From: CBDUXT01 sp965371245
GTDB lineage: Bacteria > Planctomycetota > Phycisphaerae > UBA1845
Length of the DNA stretch: 19,841 nt
Reading direction: 5' to 3'
Assembly: GCA_965371245.1 (NCBI GenBank)
Contig: CBDUXT010000098.1
Location: 1-19,841 of the forward strand
Every line of letters starts with the position of its first letter. Positions within the stretch are counted from its first letter, which is position 1. The position numbers and the translations under genes are program-made. The notes below the pieces were generated by a model, which worked only from the letters and a program-made list of their open reading frames with translations, made no database searches and had not been told where the DNA came from. Shown here piece after piece: positions 1 to 6,816 of this stretch.

Positions 1-6
1 TTCTCA

Positions 7-30
7 CGCCGGAGATCTTATACTCCGGCG
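7..30. terminator. Perfect 8-bp stem-loop downstream of the membrane-protein gene
   Basis: CGCCGGAG (7-14) and CTCCGGCG (23-30) pair perfectly around an 8-nt loop. The hairpin lies about 55 bp past the stop codon of the minus-strand gene ending at 85, so it could end that transcript. On the minus strand it is not followed by a T-run (TGAGAA follows), so it is not a textbook intrinsic terminator and could be a dispersed palindrome or RNA-stabilising hairpin. Confidence 0.35.
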
Positions 31-84
31 GGAGACAGCCTTTCATGGGATTACCCGGCTCGCCAAATCAAAATGGCCGCTGCA

Positions 85-861
85 CTAGTGCTGGTGCCCC
101 GCCTCTTCGTACCGGGTTCGGGCGGCGCGGGATAGCAGCGTCGGGTAGACGATGTCGCTGACGCAGCAGGGCACCATCACGGCCACCACCACGAACAAGA
201 ACACCATCCCCAGCTCGTCGATCCAGGCGACCATCCCGAGCGGGCCAACCATGTAGAAGATGCTGGCCATGGTCGATACGAGCACGTGCAGCGAGTGCGA
301 GAAGATGGTGCTCCGCATCACGCCGCCGGCCGCTGCAATCCCGATGCCCACGCCCACGCCCGCGAACGGCAGCACGAGCGTGGGATCCTCGTAGACGCAG
401 ATGTGCCAGGGCATCTGCGCGCCCAGAAAGGCCGCCGATACGTGCGGCACCAGGATGTCGCTCACGCCGCACACGCCGATCGCACCGGTGAGCCCGACGA
501 CGATCGCCTTGGCCGTGTTTGTGTCGTACCGGCAAAACATCGCCGTGGTGGCGGCCGCGGAAAAAAGCATGTGAGAGGCGTGAAACAGATGGAAAAAGAG
601 CTGAGCCGTCTGACGGCCGTGCTCGTGCTGGGAATCTGTCGCCGCCCCGGATTCGCCGGTGCCTGCGACGAGAGAGGCGTCGGAGACCAGGATGCAGATC
701 GCGCCGGTCACCACGAGCCCGATGGCGACGGCCGAGACGGAGAATGGCAGGTGCTCGCGAAGCTCGATGGTCAGCGCCGACGGTTTGGCGCCTTCCTTGG
801 CGCGCTCCCCCATATGGTGCTTTGGGTCGCTGGGCGTGTCGGATTCATGGGTCGTGGACAA
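85..861 (-). CDS. Six-helix membrane protein with duplicated HxxHxLxS / CxVSDIxxP motifs
   Basis: This is a 258-residue integral membrane protein of unknown function. Hydrophobic segments lie near residues 40-60, 88-109, 118-140, 161-181, 187-213 and 217-240, giving about six helices. The N-terminal tail and the loop before helix 2 are His-rich (HH at 15-16, HEH at 79-81), and the C-terminus ends in HQH. Two halves share motifs: HxxHxLxS at 94-101 and 189-196, and C(G/C)VSDIxxP at 131-139 and 232-240, so it looks like an internal duplication of a three-helix unit. Histidines and cysteines inside the membrane suggest metal or haem binding, which is inference. The start is TTG at 861-859, with an AGGA about 10 nt upstream; an internal ATG at residue 17 is an alternative. 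The gene is divergent from amrS. I do not recognise a named family. Confidence 0.8.
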   Translation of the reverse strand: MSTTHESDTPSDPKHHMGERAKEGAKPSALTIELREHLPFSVSAVAIGLVVTGAICILVSDASLVAGTGESGAATDSQHEHGRQTAQLFFHLFHASHMLFSAAATTAMFCRYDTNTAKAIVVGLTGAIGVCGVSDILVPHVSAAFLGAQMPWHICVYEDPTLVLPFAGVGVGIGIAAAGGVMRSTIFSHSLHVLVSTMASIFYMVGPLGMVAWIDELGMVFLFVVVAVMVPCCVSDIVYPTLLSRAARTRYEEAGHQH

Positions 862-1002
862 GTGTTGACGTCCTGAAAGGTCTTCCGGGTGAGGCTGTGC
901 CGCGAGGCGGTCGCGCTCGCGGATTATTCCGATTCCCGGCCTGGGTGCAAATCAAGCACCCCCCGTGTGCGTGGAGTTCATGACCGAATCGGCGGACGCT
1001 TG

Positions 1003-1155
1003 TCAGAGCACAGGGCGCGAGCCCTGTGACCAGTCCGGCACAGCGGAAGCGCAGTCCTTGTTCGCATCGTGTCCGTGGGCTTGCGCCCACGGCTCTGTCA
1101 CGGCATGCCGCCTTCCAGATGGCATTGCACGTCCCGCTGGAAGCGCCATGCATCC
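1003..1155. repeat. Cluster of three palindromic elements in the divergent gap before amrS
   Basis: The 395-bp gap between the divergent genes starting at 861 and 1257 contains three hairpins in a row. CACAGGGC/GCCCTGTG (1009-1016 and 1021-1028) has a GCGA tetraloop. CCGTGGGC/GCCCACGG (1073-1080 and 1085-1092) has a TTGC loop. A longer imperfect stem pairs 1103-1118 with 1137-1151. Short GC-rich stems with tight GCGA or TTGC loops resemble REP-type dispersed palindromes. I see no reading frame I would support here. Confidence 0.6.
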
Positions 1156-1205
1156 GTGCGCATGATACGTATTGCCAGCATCGAGCCAAGGCATCTCACA
1201 CGCGG

Positions 1206-1211
1206 TATAAT
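1206..1211 (+). promoter_or_regulatory. Consensus -10 box for amrS
   Basis: TATAAT matches the sigma-70 -10 consensus exactly and lies 45 bp upstream of the chosen amrS ATG, which would leave a leader of about 40 nt. No good -35 hexamer lies 16-18 bp upstream; the closest, TTGCCA at 1172-1177, is 28 bp away. Its position supports the start at 1257 over more upstream starts in the same frame. Confidence 0.5.
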
Positions 1212-1256
1212 CCTGCGGGAGCCGCGTCAATCGGCGCTCATGGGAGCCAAACCGTC

Positions 1257-2390
1257 ATGTCCGCATCCATTCGACTCAAGGCGTTGCTCGGCGACAACAC
1301 GATGGCCTCGGCGCCCGAGCTGGTCGTCGCGGAGCAAGGCGGACGGGTCCGCTGCCTTGCCTGTGGACACCGCTGCTCCATCCAGCCCGGGCACGGCGGC
1401 GTGTGCCGGGTTCGGTTCAACACCGAGGGTGCGCTCCGCGCCCCATCCGGATACGTCGCCGGCGTTCAGATCGATCCGATCGAGAAAAAACCGTTCTACC
1501 ACGTCCATCCGGCGCGAGACGCGCTTTCCTTCGGCATGCTCGGGTGCGACCTGCACTGCGGCTACTGCCAGAACTGGGTCACGAGCCAGGCGCTTCGCGA
1601 CGACGCGGCCGTCTCTCGACCCAACTTCTGCACGCCGGATCGCCTCATCGAGCTGGCCACCACGCGCGGCGTGCCGGTCATGGTGAGCACGTACAACGAG
1701 CCGCTCATCACGGCCGACTGGGCGGTGGAGATCTTCAAGCTGGCCACGGCCGAGGGCATCCGCTGCGGCTTCGTCAGCAACGGCAACGCGACGCCGGAGG
1801 TGCTGGAGTTCATCCGCCCCTACGTCGAGCTGTACAAGGTGGATCTCAAGAGCTTCGACGATCGCAACTACCGCAAGCTCGGCGGGGTGCTCGAGAACAT
1901 CCTCGACTCGATCCGCCTGATCAAACGGATGGATTTTTGGATCGAGATCGTGACGCTGGTGGTGCCGGGCTTCAACGACAGCGACGACGAACTCAAACAG
2001 ATGGCCGACTTCGTCGCGTCCGTCTCGCCCGACATCCCGTGGCACGTGACGGCCTTTCGCCCCGACTACAAGATGACCGACCCGCCGCGCACGCCGGCCG
2101 AGACACTGGTCCGCGCGTACGACCTGGGCAAGTCCGCGGGGTTGAAGTATGTGTACCTCGGCAACCTCCCCGGCGGCATCGGCACCCGCGAGAACACCTA
2201 CTGCCCCTCGTGCGAGAAGCTCCTGATCCGCCGCCGCGGCTTCGTGGTCGAGGAGAACCGAATGAAGGGATCGACCTGCCCGTTCTGCGAGGAGCCCATC
2301 CCCGGCGTCTGGGAAGACAACCCGCCCAACGAAACAACCGGCGCGGGGATTCCGCTGCCGGTGATGATGAGCGAGGGGCCTTGTGGGTGA
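1257..2390 (+). CDS. amrS: AmmeMemoRadiSam-type radical SAM enzyme (AmrS-like)
   Basis: The 377-residue protein belongs to the cytosolic AmrS/PflA-like radical SAM family, which cleaves S-adenosylmethionine with a 4Fe-4S cluster; the family's substrate is poorly defined. The cluster motif CxxxCxxC is at C97, C101 and C104 (GCDLHCGYCQNW). The N-terminus has a Cys set (C33, C36, C40, C50) typical of this family, and the C-terminus has two CPxC pairs (YCPSC, TCPFC) that probably form a zinc ribbon. The conserved segments STYNEP, FVSNGN, YKVDLKS and YLGNLPG are present. The frame is open further upstream to a GTG at 1026, but ATG 1257 has a GGGAG 10 nt before it and lies just after a consensus -10 box. 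The other two AmmeMemo components (AMMECR1-like and Memo-like) are not in this window. It converges on the minus-strand gene ending at 2426. Confidence 0.9.
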   Translation: MSASIRLKALLGDNTMASAPELVVAEQGGRVRCLACGHRCSIQPGHGGVCRVRFNTEGALRAPSGYVAGVQIDPIEKKPFYHVHPARDALSFGMLGCDLHCGYCQNWVTSQALRDDAAVSRPNFCTPDRLIELATTRGVPVMVSTYNEPLITADWAVEIFKLATAEGIRCGFVSNGNATPEVLEFIRPYVELYKVDLKSFDDRNYRKLGGVLENILDSIRLIKRMDFWIEIVTLVVPGFNDSDDELKQMADFVASVSPDIPWHVTAFRPDYKMTDPPRTPAETLVRAYDLGKSAGLKYVYLGNLPGGIGTRENTYCPSCEKLLIRRRGFVVEENRMKGSTCPFCEEPIPGVWEDNPPNETTGAGIPLPVMMSEGPCG

Positions 2391-2425
2391 TTGGGCCGGA
2401 ACTGAGGGGCACGACCGTCGTGGCG

Positions 2426-3520
2426 TCAGGCAGCCTCGGCCACCATAGCCAAAGATGGGTTAGTTTCATTCTGCAGATCCTCTATCGCGAGTCGAACAGA
2501 GGATTCCAGGAGTTGCGCGAAAGCTGTGCCTCGGGACTCCAAGAGGCGGACTGCGATGTCGCTGACTTCAGCAGGGTAATCCGTAACGATCTGTCGCAGT
2601 TCGTCACGAGCTTTCCCTTCCTGCCCCTTCGTTCTGTAGCAGCCGACGACGCAAAGCCGTATCCCAACGCGTTGCTGCAGCGTCAATTGGTCGGGTAGAT
2701 CCACCGCTTTCTGAAGGTGCGCGATGGCGTCATCGAGCAACCGCTTCGGACCGCATCCACGCCGTACACAGGTTTCGAGGGTCCAACCGGAGAAGAAATG
2801 TGCAGAAGCGACGTTCGGGAACCTCGACACGGTTTCGCCGGCCAATCCCTTGGCATCTTCCCAACGCCTGAGATCCAGAAGCCGGTGAACCAAGACAATC
2901 CGTAACCCGAGACGCTCGGGCATCAGTCCGACACACCACTGGTTGTGTCTTACAGAGAGGAGCAAGGACGATTTGTTGCCCTTCTTCTCGCCCTCCAGCC
3001 AGTACTTGTCAGATGCGAACCAATGGACCTCAGCAAGACCGGGCATCTTTCGCAGCGTGGTATCGATCCACTTGCGTCTCAGCCCCGATGCTCCTTTGGG
3101 GCCGCCAACGCACTCTACCCATTCTTGTCGCACCGGCTCTAGCGTGCCTTGGGCCGTGCGGGACCGCCGAGCGAGCTCGGCATGCTCATCACGCAGGTGT
3201 GCGTGCGCCTTGAGGGCCTCCTGCAACTTGGGGAGCGTCGTGAACCGCTGAAGTTGTACATCCGCGGGACGAGGATCACCTGTTTCCAGAAAGCAGCCCG
3301 CAGCGCGAAGAATCTCTTGCGCCGCCTCCGCCCAAGAATCTTCCTGGAGCAGCCTTGATGCGAGTTCAGCCAGGGTCCGACCGGCGGACATCCAATCGAT
3401 GGCAGCGTCAAACACTTCTTTCTTCGCGGCGTGTCCGGTGGCCTCCAACATGAGGTTCGATGACCGCGTCTCCAGTTCCTCTAGCGTTGGCCGCGAGTTG
3501 GACTGTGCTCGTTGTATCAT
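2426..3520 (-). CDS. Unrecognised 364-aa helical, TPR-like protein (second gene of a pair)
   Basis: I do not recognise this protein. It looks soluble: no signal peptide or membrane segment is visible. The N-terminal 140 residues are Ala/Leu/Glu-rich and likely helical. The middle has an aromatic stretch (VHWFASDKYWLEGEKKG). The last 150 residues have TPR-like helical pairs (AKGLAGETVSRFP, AIAHLQKAVDLP, KARDELRQIVTDYP). Its ATG at 3520-3518 overlaps the TGA of the upstream gene (ATGA), which implies translational coupling and joint function. TPR-like scaffolds often act as partners of an effector, so it may bind the product of the upstream gene; that is inference. It converges with amrS, with only 35 bp between the stops. 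Confidence 0.72.
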   Translation of the reverse strand: MIQRAQSNSRPTLEELETRSSNLMLEATGHAAKKEVFDAAIDWMSAGRTLAELASRLLQEDSWAEAAQEILRAAGCFLETGDPRPADVQLQRFTTLPKLQEALKAHAHLRDEHAELARRSRTAQGTLEPVRQEWVECVGGPKGASGLRRKWIDTTLRKMPGLAEVHWFASDKYWLEGEKKGNKSSLLLSVRHNQWCVGLMPERLGLRIVLVHRLLDLRRWEDAKGLAGETVSRFPNVASAHFFSGWTLETCVRRGCGPKRLLDDAIAHLQKAVDLPDQLTLQQRVGIRLCVVGCYRTKGQEGKARDELRQIVTDYPAEVSDIAVRLLESRGTAFAQLLESSVRLAIEDLQNETNPSLAMVAEAA

Positions 3521-4080
3521 CTTACGCGCTCAAACCGCGACTCGGGTGGCGAGAACCCGGTCACGCTAACGTAGGCCCTGGTAAGGTCCGCGTTGAGAAG
3601 TACTTGCTTTCGCTTGGCCGCAAACCGGCCGCCGATCGCTCCCTTGGCGACACCGGATATCTCGATCATCTCGTCCCGACGACCGTTGAGATAGTAGTCC
3701 CCGCGACCGCCGAGCGGCACCACGCGGGTCACCGCGTCTTTCGGCAAGAGGACGCTCACGAGGCCGAACGCGACGCCCAGCGCAGCCAGCTCGGTCACGG
3801 AATGCTCGTTCATCGTCCTTTTGAGCTTCCGTAGCTCGTCGCGATATTCATTATACCGCGATTGGGGTTCAAGTTCTCGCAGCGCCCAGCGGAACGTGAC
3901 GCCGATTTCGTGGATTTCTTCCCCAACGGCGGGTCGGAACAGGACGGCTAGATGTCGAGTTCCGGTAACCCACTTCTTCTGCGTTTCTGCAAGACGAAGA
4001 ATCGTCGGTGCGATCAGGTGGCGGAGTGTAAGCGTCGGGTGTTCAAGGAAGCTCAGGACGTCGAACTCTCGGGCCATCAT
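3517..4080 (-). CDS. Unrecognised 187-aa protein with a nuclease-like D...ExS core (first gene of a pair)
   Basis: I cannot assign this to a named family. The N-terminal half looks helical (residues 14-35 and 70-112). The C-terminal half looks like beta strands: GRGDYYLNGRRDEMIEISG (125-143), then a basic helix RFAAKRKQVL and a strand YVSVTGFSP. The order acidic residue (D128), hairpin, E-I-S (140-142) resembles a PD-(D/E)XK nuclease core with Ser in place of the catalytic Lys, but could be a different alpha/beta fold. Start is ATG 4080 or the next codon at 4077. No Shine-Dalgarno is visible, but TATACT ends 10 bp upstream, so the message may be leaderless. Its stop overlaps the start of the downstream gene. 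The pair lies between unrelated conserved genes, which suggests an accessory insertion. Confidence 0.72.
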   Translation of the reverse strand: MMAREFDVLSFLEHPTLTLRHLIAPTILRLAETQKKWVTGTRHLAVLFRPAVGEEIHEIGVTFRWALRELEPQSRYNEYRDELRKLKRTMNEHSVTELAALGVAFGLVSVLLPKDAVTRVVPLGGRGDYYLNGRRDEMIEISGVAKGAIGGRFAAKRKQVLLNADLTRAYVSVTGFSPPESRFERVR

Positions 4081-4089
4081 CGCAGCCCG

Positions 4090-4095
4090 AGTATA
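4090..4095 (-). promoter_or_regulatory. Possible -10 box for the unrecognised gene pair
   Basis: On the minus strand TATACT (5 of 6 matches to TATAAT) sits 9 nt before the first ATG. A weak -35 candidate, CTGGAT (4113-4118), lies 17 bp upstream with 3 of 6 matches. Transcription would start about at the ATG, consistent with a leaderless message and with the absence of a Shine-Dalgarno sequence. Confidence 0.35.
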
Positions 4096-4180
4096 TCACC
4101 GGCGAACACCCAATCCAGCATTAACTACGGCGGTCGCCGGGGGTGCAGAGCCGCAGGAGATGCTTCTTGACCCAAAACCA

Positions 4181-4200
4181 CCGGAACCGTACGGTACCGG
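4181..4200. promoter_or_regulatory. 20-bp near-perfect palindrome upstream of gapA
   Basis: CCGG-A-ACCGT/ACGGT-A-CCGG reads almost the same on both strands, with a single mismatched position in each half. It lies in the 235-bp region shared by the divergent gene pair (start 4080) and gapA (start 4316). A dyad of this length is what a dimeric repressor would bind, but no regulator is encoded nearby and the role is inferred from symmetry and place only. Confidence 0.35.
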
Positions 4201-4315
4201 CGCGCGGGGCATGCAGCGTGCTAGGCGAGCCTGACGAGCCTTGCTGCCCCGGCGTAACGCGGTTGCTGATCCTTTCGCGCAAGTAGCGCGGCACCTTTGG
4301 AAGGAGTCTGAGAAG

Positions 4316-5341
4316 ATGTCAGTACGAATCGGCATCAACGGGTTCGGTCGCATCGGTCGTCTGGTCTTTCGAGTGATGGCCGGTCGAGCCGGCGAGTTCG
4401 AGGTGGTGGCCATCAATGACCTCAGCAGCCCCAAGGCTTTGCGGCTCCTGCTGAAGTACGACTCCGTCCACGGCGTCTTCCCGGGCACGGTGGAAGCCAC
4501 GGACAGCGCATTGATCGTCAACGGTCGCGAGATCAGAGTCCTCAGCGAGCGTGCCCCGGCCAAGCTTCCCTGGGGCGAGCTGGGCATCGATGTGGCCGTC
4601 GAATCCACCGGCGTGTTCACCGTTCGCAGCGGCGAGAAGGGCGGCTACGGCGACCATCTCAGCGCGGGTGCGAAGAAGGTCATCGTCAGCGCGCCCACCA
4701 AAGACGACCCAGACCTCATGGTCGTGCTTGGCGTCAACGACGACCAACTGTCGGCGGCCCATCTGTGTCTTTCCAACGCGAGCTGCACGACGAACTGCCT
4801 GGCGCCGATGGCCAAGGTGTTGAACGATTCCTTCGGCCTGGTCGAGGGGCTGATGACCACCGTCCACGCCTACACCAACGACCAGCGCGTCGGCGACCTG
4901 ATCCACAGCGACCCCCGCCGGGCGCGAGCGGCGGCCGTCAACATCATTCCCACAACGACCGGGGCGGCCCGTGCCGTCGGCAAGGTGATCCCGGACCTGA
5001 GCGGCAAACTCAACGGCTTCGCGCTGCGCGTGCCGGTGGCCGACGGCTCGGTCGTCGATCTGGTGGCTACGCTCAAGACAAAGGTGACTGCGGCCGAGGT
5101 GAACGCCGCGCTCAAGTCGGCGGCCGAGGGGAAGATGCGCGGCATCATGGAGTACAGCGAGGATCCGCTGGTCAGCTCGGATATCATCGGGAACCAGCAC
5201 AGCTCGATCATCGACTCGCTGAGCACCATGACCATGCCCGCCGATGGTGGAAACATGGTCAAGGTCGTGTCGTGGTACGACAACGAGTGGGGTTACGCCA
5301 GCCGAACCGCCGACCTGGTCGCCAGGGTCGCGGCGCTCTAG
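4316..5341 (+). CDS. gapA: Glyceraldehyde-3-phosphate dehydrogenase, type I
   Basis: The 341-residue cytosolic enzyme oxidises glyceraldehyde 3-phosphate to 1,3-bisphosphoglycerate with NAD and phosphate. The N-terminus carries the dinucleotide-binding motif GINGFGRIGR (6-15), followed by the N34-D35 pair that usually favours NAD over NADP. The catalytic Cys157 is in SNASCTTNCLAP and the catalytic His184 in TVHAYTND. The family's C-terminal motif WYDNEWGYA is intact. ATG 4316 is preceded by a strong GGAAGGAG (4299-4306) nine bases upstream; the same frame runs to 4241, but that extension lacks family similarity. It is followed by pgk, the next step in glycolysis, after a 199-bp gap. Length and motifs are normal. 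Confidence 0.97.
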   Translation: MSVRIGINGFGRIGRLVFRVMAGRAGEFEVVAINDLSSPKALRLLLKYDSVHGVFPGTVEATDSALIVNGREIRVLSERAPAKLPWGELGIDVAVESTGVFTVRSGEKGGYGDHLSAGAKKVIVSAPTKDDPDLMVVLGVNDDQLSAAHLCLSNASCTTNCLAPMAKVLNDSFGLVEGLMTTVHAYTNDQRVGDLIHSDPRRARAAAVNIIPTTTGAARAVGKVIPDLSGKLNGFALRVPVADGSVVDLVATLKTKVTAAEVNAALKSAAEGKMRGIMEYSEDPLVSSDIIGNQHSSIIDSLSTMTMPADGGNMVKVVSWYDNEWGYASRTADLVARVAAL

Positions 5342-5412
5342 CGCTGCGACACGCGCGAAGCGATGGGCGTTCCGAGCCGTGCCGGTAAGGAAGCGTTTCT
5401 CAGCCTTTCCCC

Positions 5413-5496
5413 CGGGGGTGGCATGGCCACGCTTGCGTGGCCATGTGCGTGCCGGCTCGCAAGAACATGCTCACGCAAGCGTGAGCATGGCACCCA
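5413..5496. repeat. Twin palindrome element between gapA and pgk
   Basis: Two perfect 11-bp inverted repeats stand 20 bp apart: CATGGCCACGC/GCGTGGCCATG (5422-5432 and 5435-5445) and CATGCTCACGC/GCGTGAGCATG (5466-5476 and 5479-5489). The first can fold as a 10-bp stem with a CTTG tetraloop. The outer flanks, GGGTGGCATG and CATGGCACCC, are themselves inverted copies with one mismatch, so the whole 80-bp unit is one compound palindrome. It resembles a REP/BIME-type or MITE-like mobile repeat. In RNA it would form stable hairpins between gapA and pgk, which could affect message stability or readthrough. Confidence 0.75.
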
Positions 5497-5540
5497 TGAA
5501 TTCGTGCGCGTCGGAGTACTCGCGCTTCACCTGACTCGCG

Positions 5541-6773
5541 ATGAAAAAAACAATCGATGACATCGGCGTCCGTGGCCGGCGCGTGCTCGTTCGGCTCGAC
5601 CTCAACGTCCCGCTGGACGACAGCCAGACCATCACCAACGACCAGCGAATCCGTGCGGCCCTTCCCACCGTCAAGCGCCTGCTCGCCGGCGGTGGGCGGC
5701 TGATCCTGATGAGCCATTTGGGTCGCCCCGGAAAGGGCCCCGACGACTGGATCAAGTTTTCGCTGGCTCCCGTGGCGGCTCGCCTGAGTGAGCTGCTGGA
5801 CGCCCGGGTCCGCATCGTCAGCGATTGCGTCGGGGGAGCCGCCCATTCTGCGGCCGAGGAGCTGGCAGACGGGGAACTCTGCCTTCTGGAGAACCTGCGG
5901 TTTCATCGAGAGGAGACCATCAAGGATCGAAAGGCTGCCGACGACCCCAGCCTGCGGGAGCGGAAAGATCGCTTCGCCGCCGACCTGGCCGGTCTCGCGG
6001 AGGTCTACGTCTGCGATGCCTTCGGAACCTGCCACCGCGACAACGCCAGCATGCTTACGGTGCCTCGGATGATGGCGGGCAAGCCCCGGGTCATGGGCTA
6101 CCTCGTTCAGCGCGAGTTCGAAATCCTGGGTGGAGCTCTTACAAACCCGGCCCGGCCCTTCGTCTGCCTCTTGGGCGGCGCCAAGGTTTCCGACAAGCTC
6201 GGCGTCGTCCAATCGCTTCTGGCGCGATGTGACACGATTCTGGTCGGCGGGGCGATGGCCTACACATTCCTCGCCGCGGACGGAATGGAAACGGGCAGAA
6301 GCCTCGTCGAGCCCGACCTGTTCGACACAGCCCGCAACGTGCGCGCCGAAGCCGGCGACCGCCTGCGCCTGCCCATTGATTCGATCACGGCCAAGGAGAT
6401 CAAAGAGGGTTCTGAGACGATGGTGCATACTGACGCGATCCCCAGCGAGCGAATGGGCCTCGACATCGGCCCGAAGACGATCGATGCCTATAAAGCGGTG
6501 ATCGACAGAGCCGGCACGATCTTCTGGAACGGCCCCATGGGCGTGTTCGAGGTTCCGCCCTTCAACGCCGGGACGCTCGCGATGGCGGCGGCGGTGGCCG
6601 ACGCAACGGACCGAGGCGCGGTGTCGATCATCGGCGGCGGGGACAGTGCGGCCGCCATCGACCAGGCCGGTCTGGCCGATCGAATCACGCACGTTTCCAC
6701 CGGCGGCGGTGCGTCGTTAGAATTGATGGAAGGAAAACAGTTCCCGGCGATCGACGTCCTGGATGACGCCTGA
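5541..6773 (+). CDS. pgk: Phosphoglycerate kinase
   Basis: The 410-residue cytosolic kinase transfers the acyl phosphate of 1,3-bisphosphoglycerate to ADP, making ATP and 3-phosphoglycerate. The substrate-binding N-domain motif RLDLNVP (18-24) and SHLGRPGKG (58-66) are intact, as are GGAKVSDKLGV, the nucleotide-side FWNGPMGVFE and GGGDSAAA (365-372) near the C-terminus. Length fits the family. The ATG at 5541 has no recognisable Shine-Dalgarno (CTGACTCGCG precedes it); the nearest GGAG is 24 nt away. It follows gapA, the usual glycolytic pairing, and is followed after 43 bp by an accessory ATPase gene. Confidence 0.96.
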   Translation: MKKTIDDIGVRGRRVLVRLDLNVPLDDSQTITNDQRIRAALPTVKRLLAGGGRLILMSHLGRPGKGPDDWIKFSLAPVAARLSELLDARVRIVSDCVGGAAHSAAEELADGELCLLENLRFHREETIKDRKAADDPSLRERKDRFAADLAGLAEVYVCDAFGTCHRDNASMLTVPRMMAGKPRVMGYLVQREFEILGGALTNPARPFVCLLGGAKVSDKLGVVQSLLARCDTILVGGAMAYTFLAADGMETGRSLVEPDLFDTARNVRAEAGDRLRLPIDSITAKEIKEGSETMVHTDAIPSERMGLDIGPKTIDAYKAVIDRAGTIFWNGPMGVFEVPPFNAGTLAMAAAVADATDRGAVSIIGGGDSAAAIDQAGLADRITHVSTGGGASLELMEGKQFPAIDVLDDA

Positions 6774-6816
6774 GACCTTTGATGGTCCGGACGCTGCCGC
6801 CCGCGGAGGCTAGCTC

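Noticed and set aside
1403..2698. Long plus-strand frame of 431 codons across amrS
   Set aside because: It is the +2 shadow of amrS: Arg/Pro-rich, without motifs, and it runs on into the opposite-strand gene.
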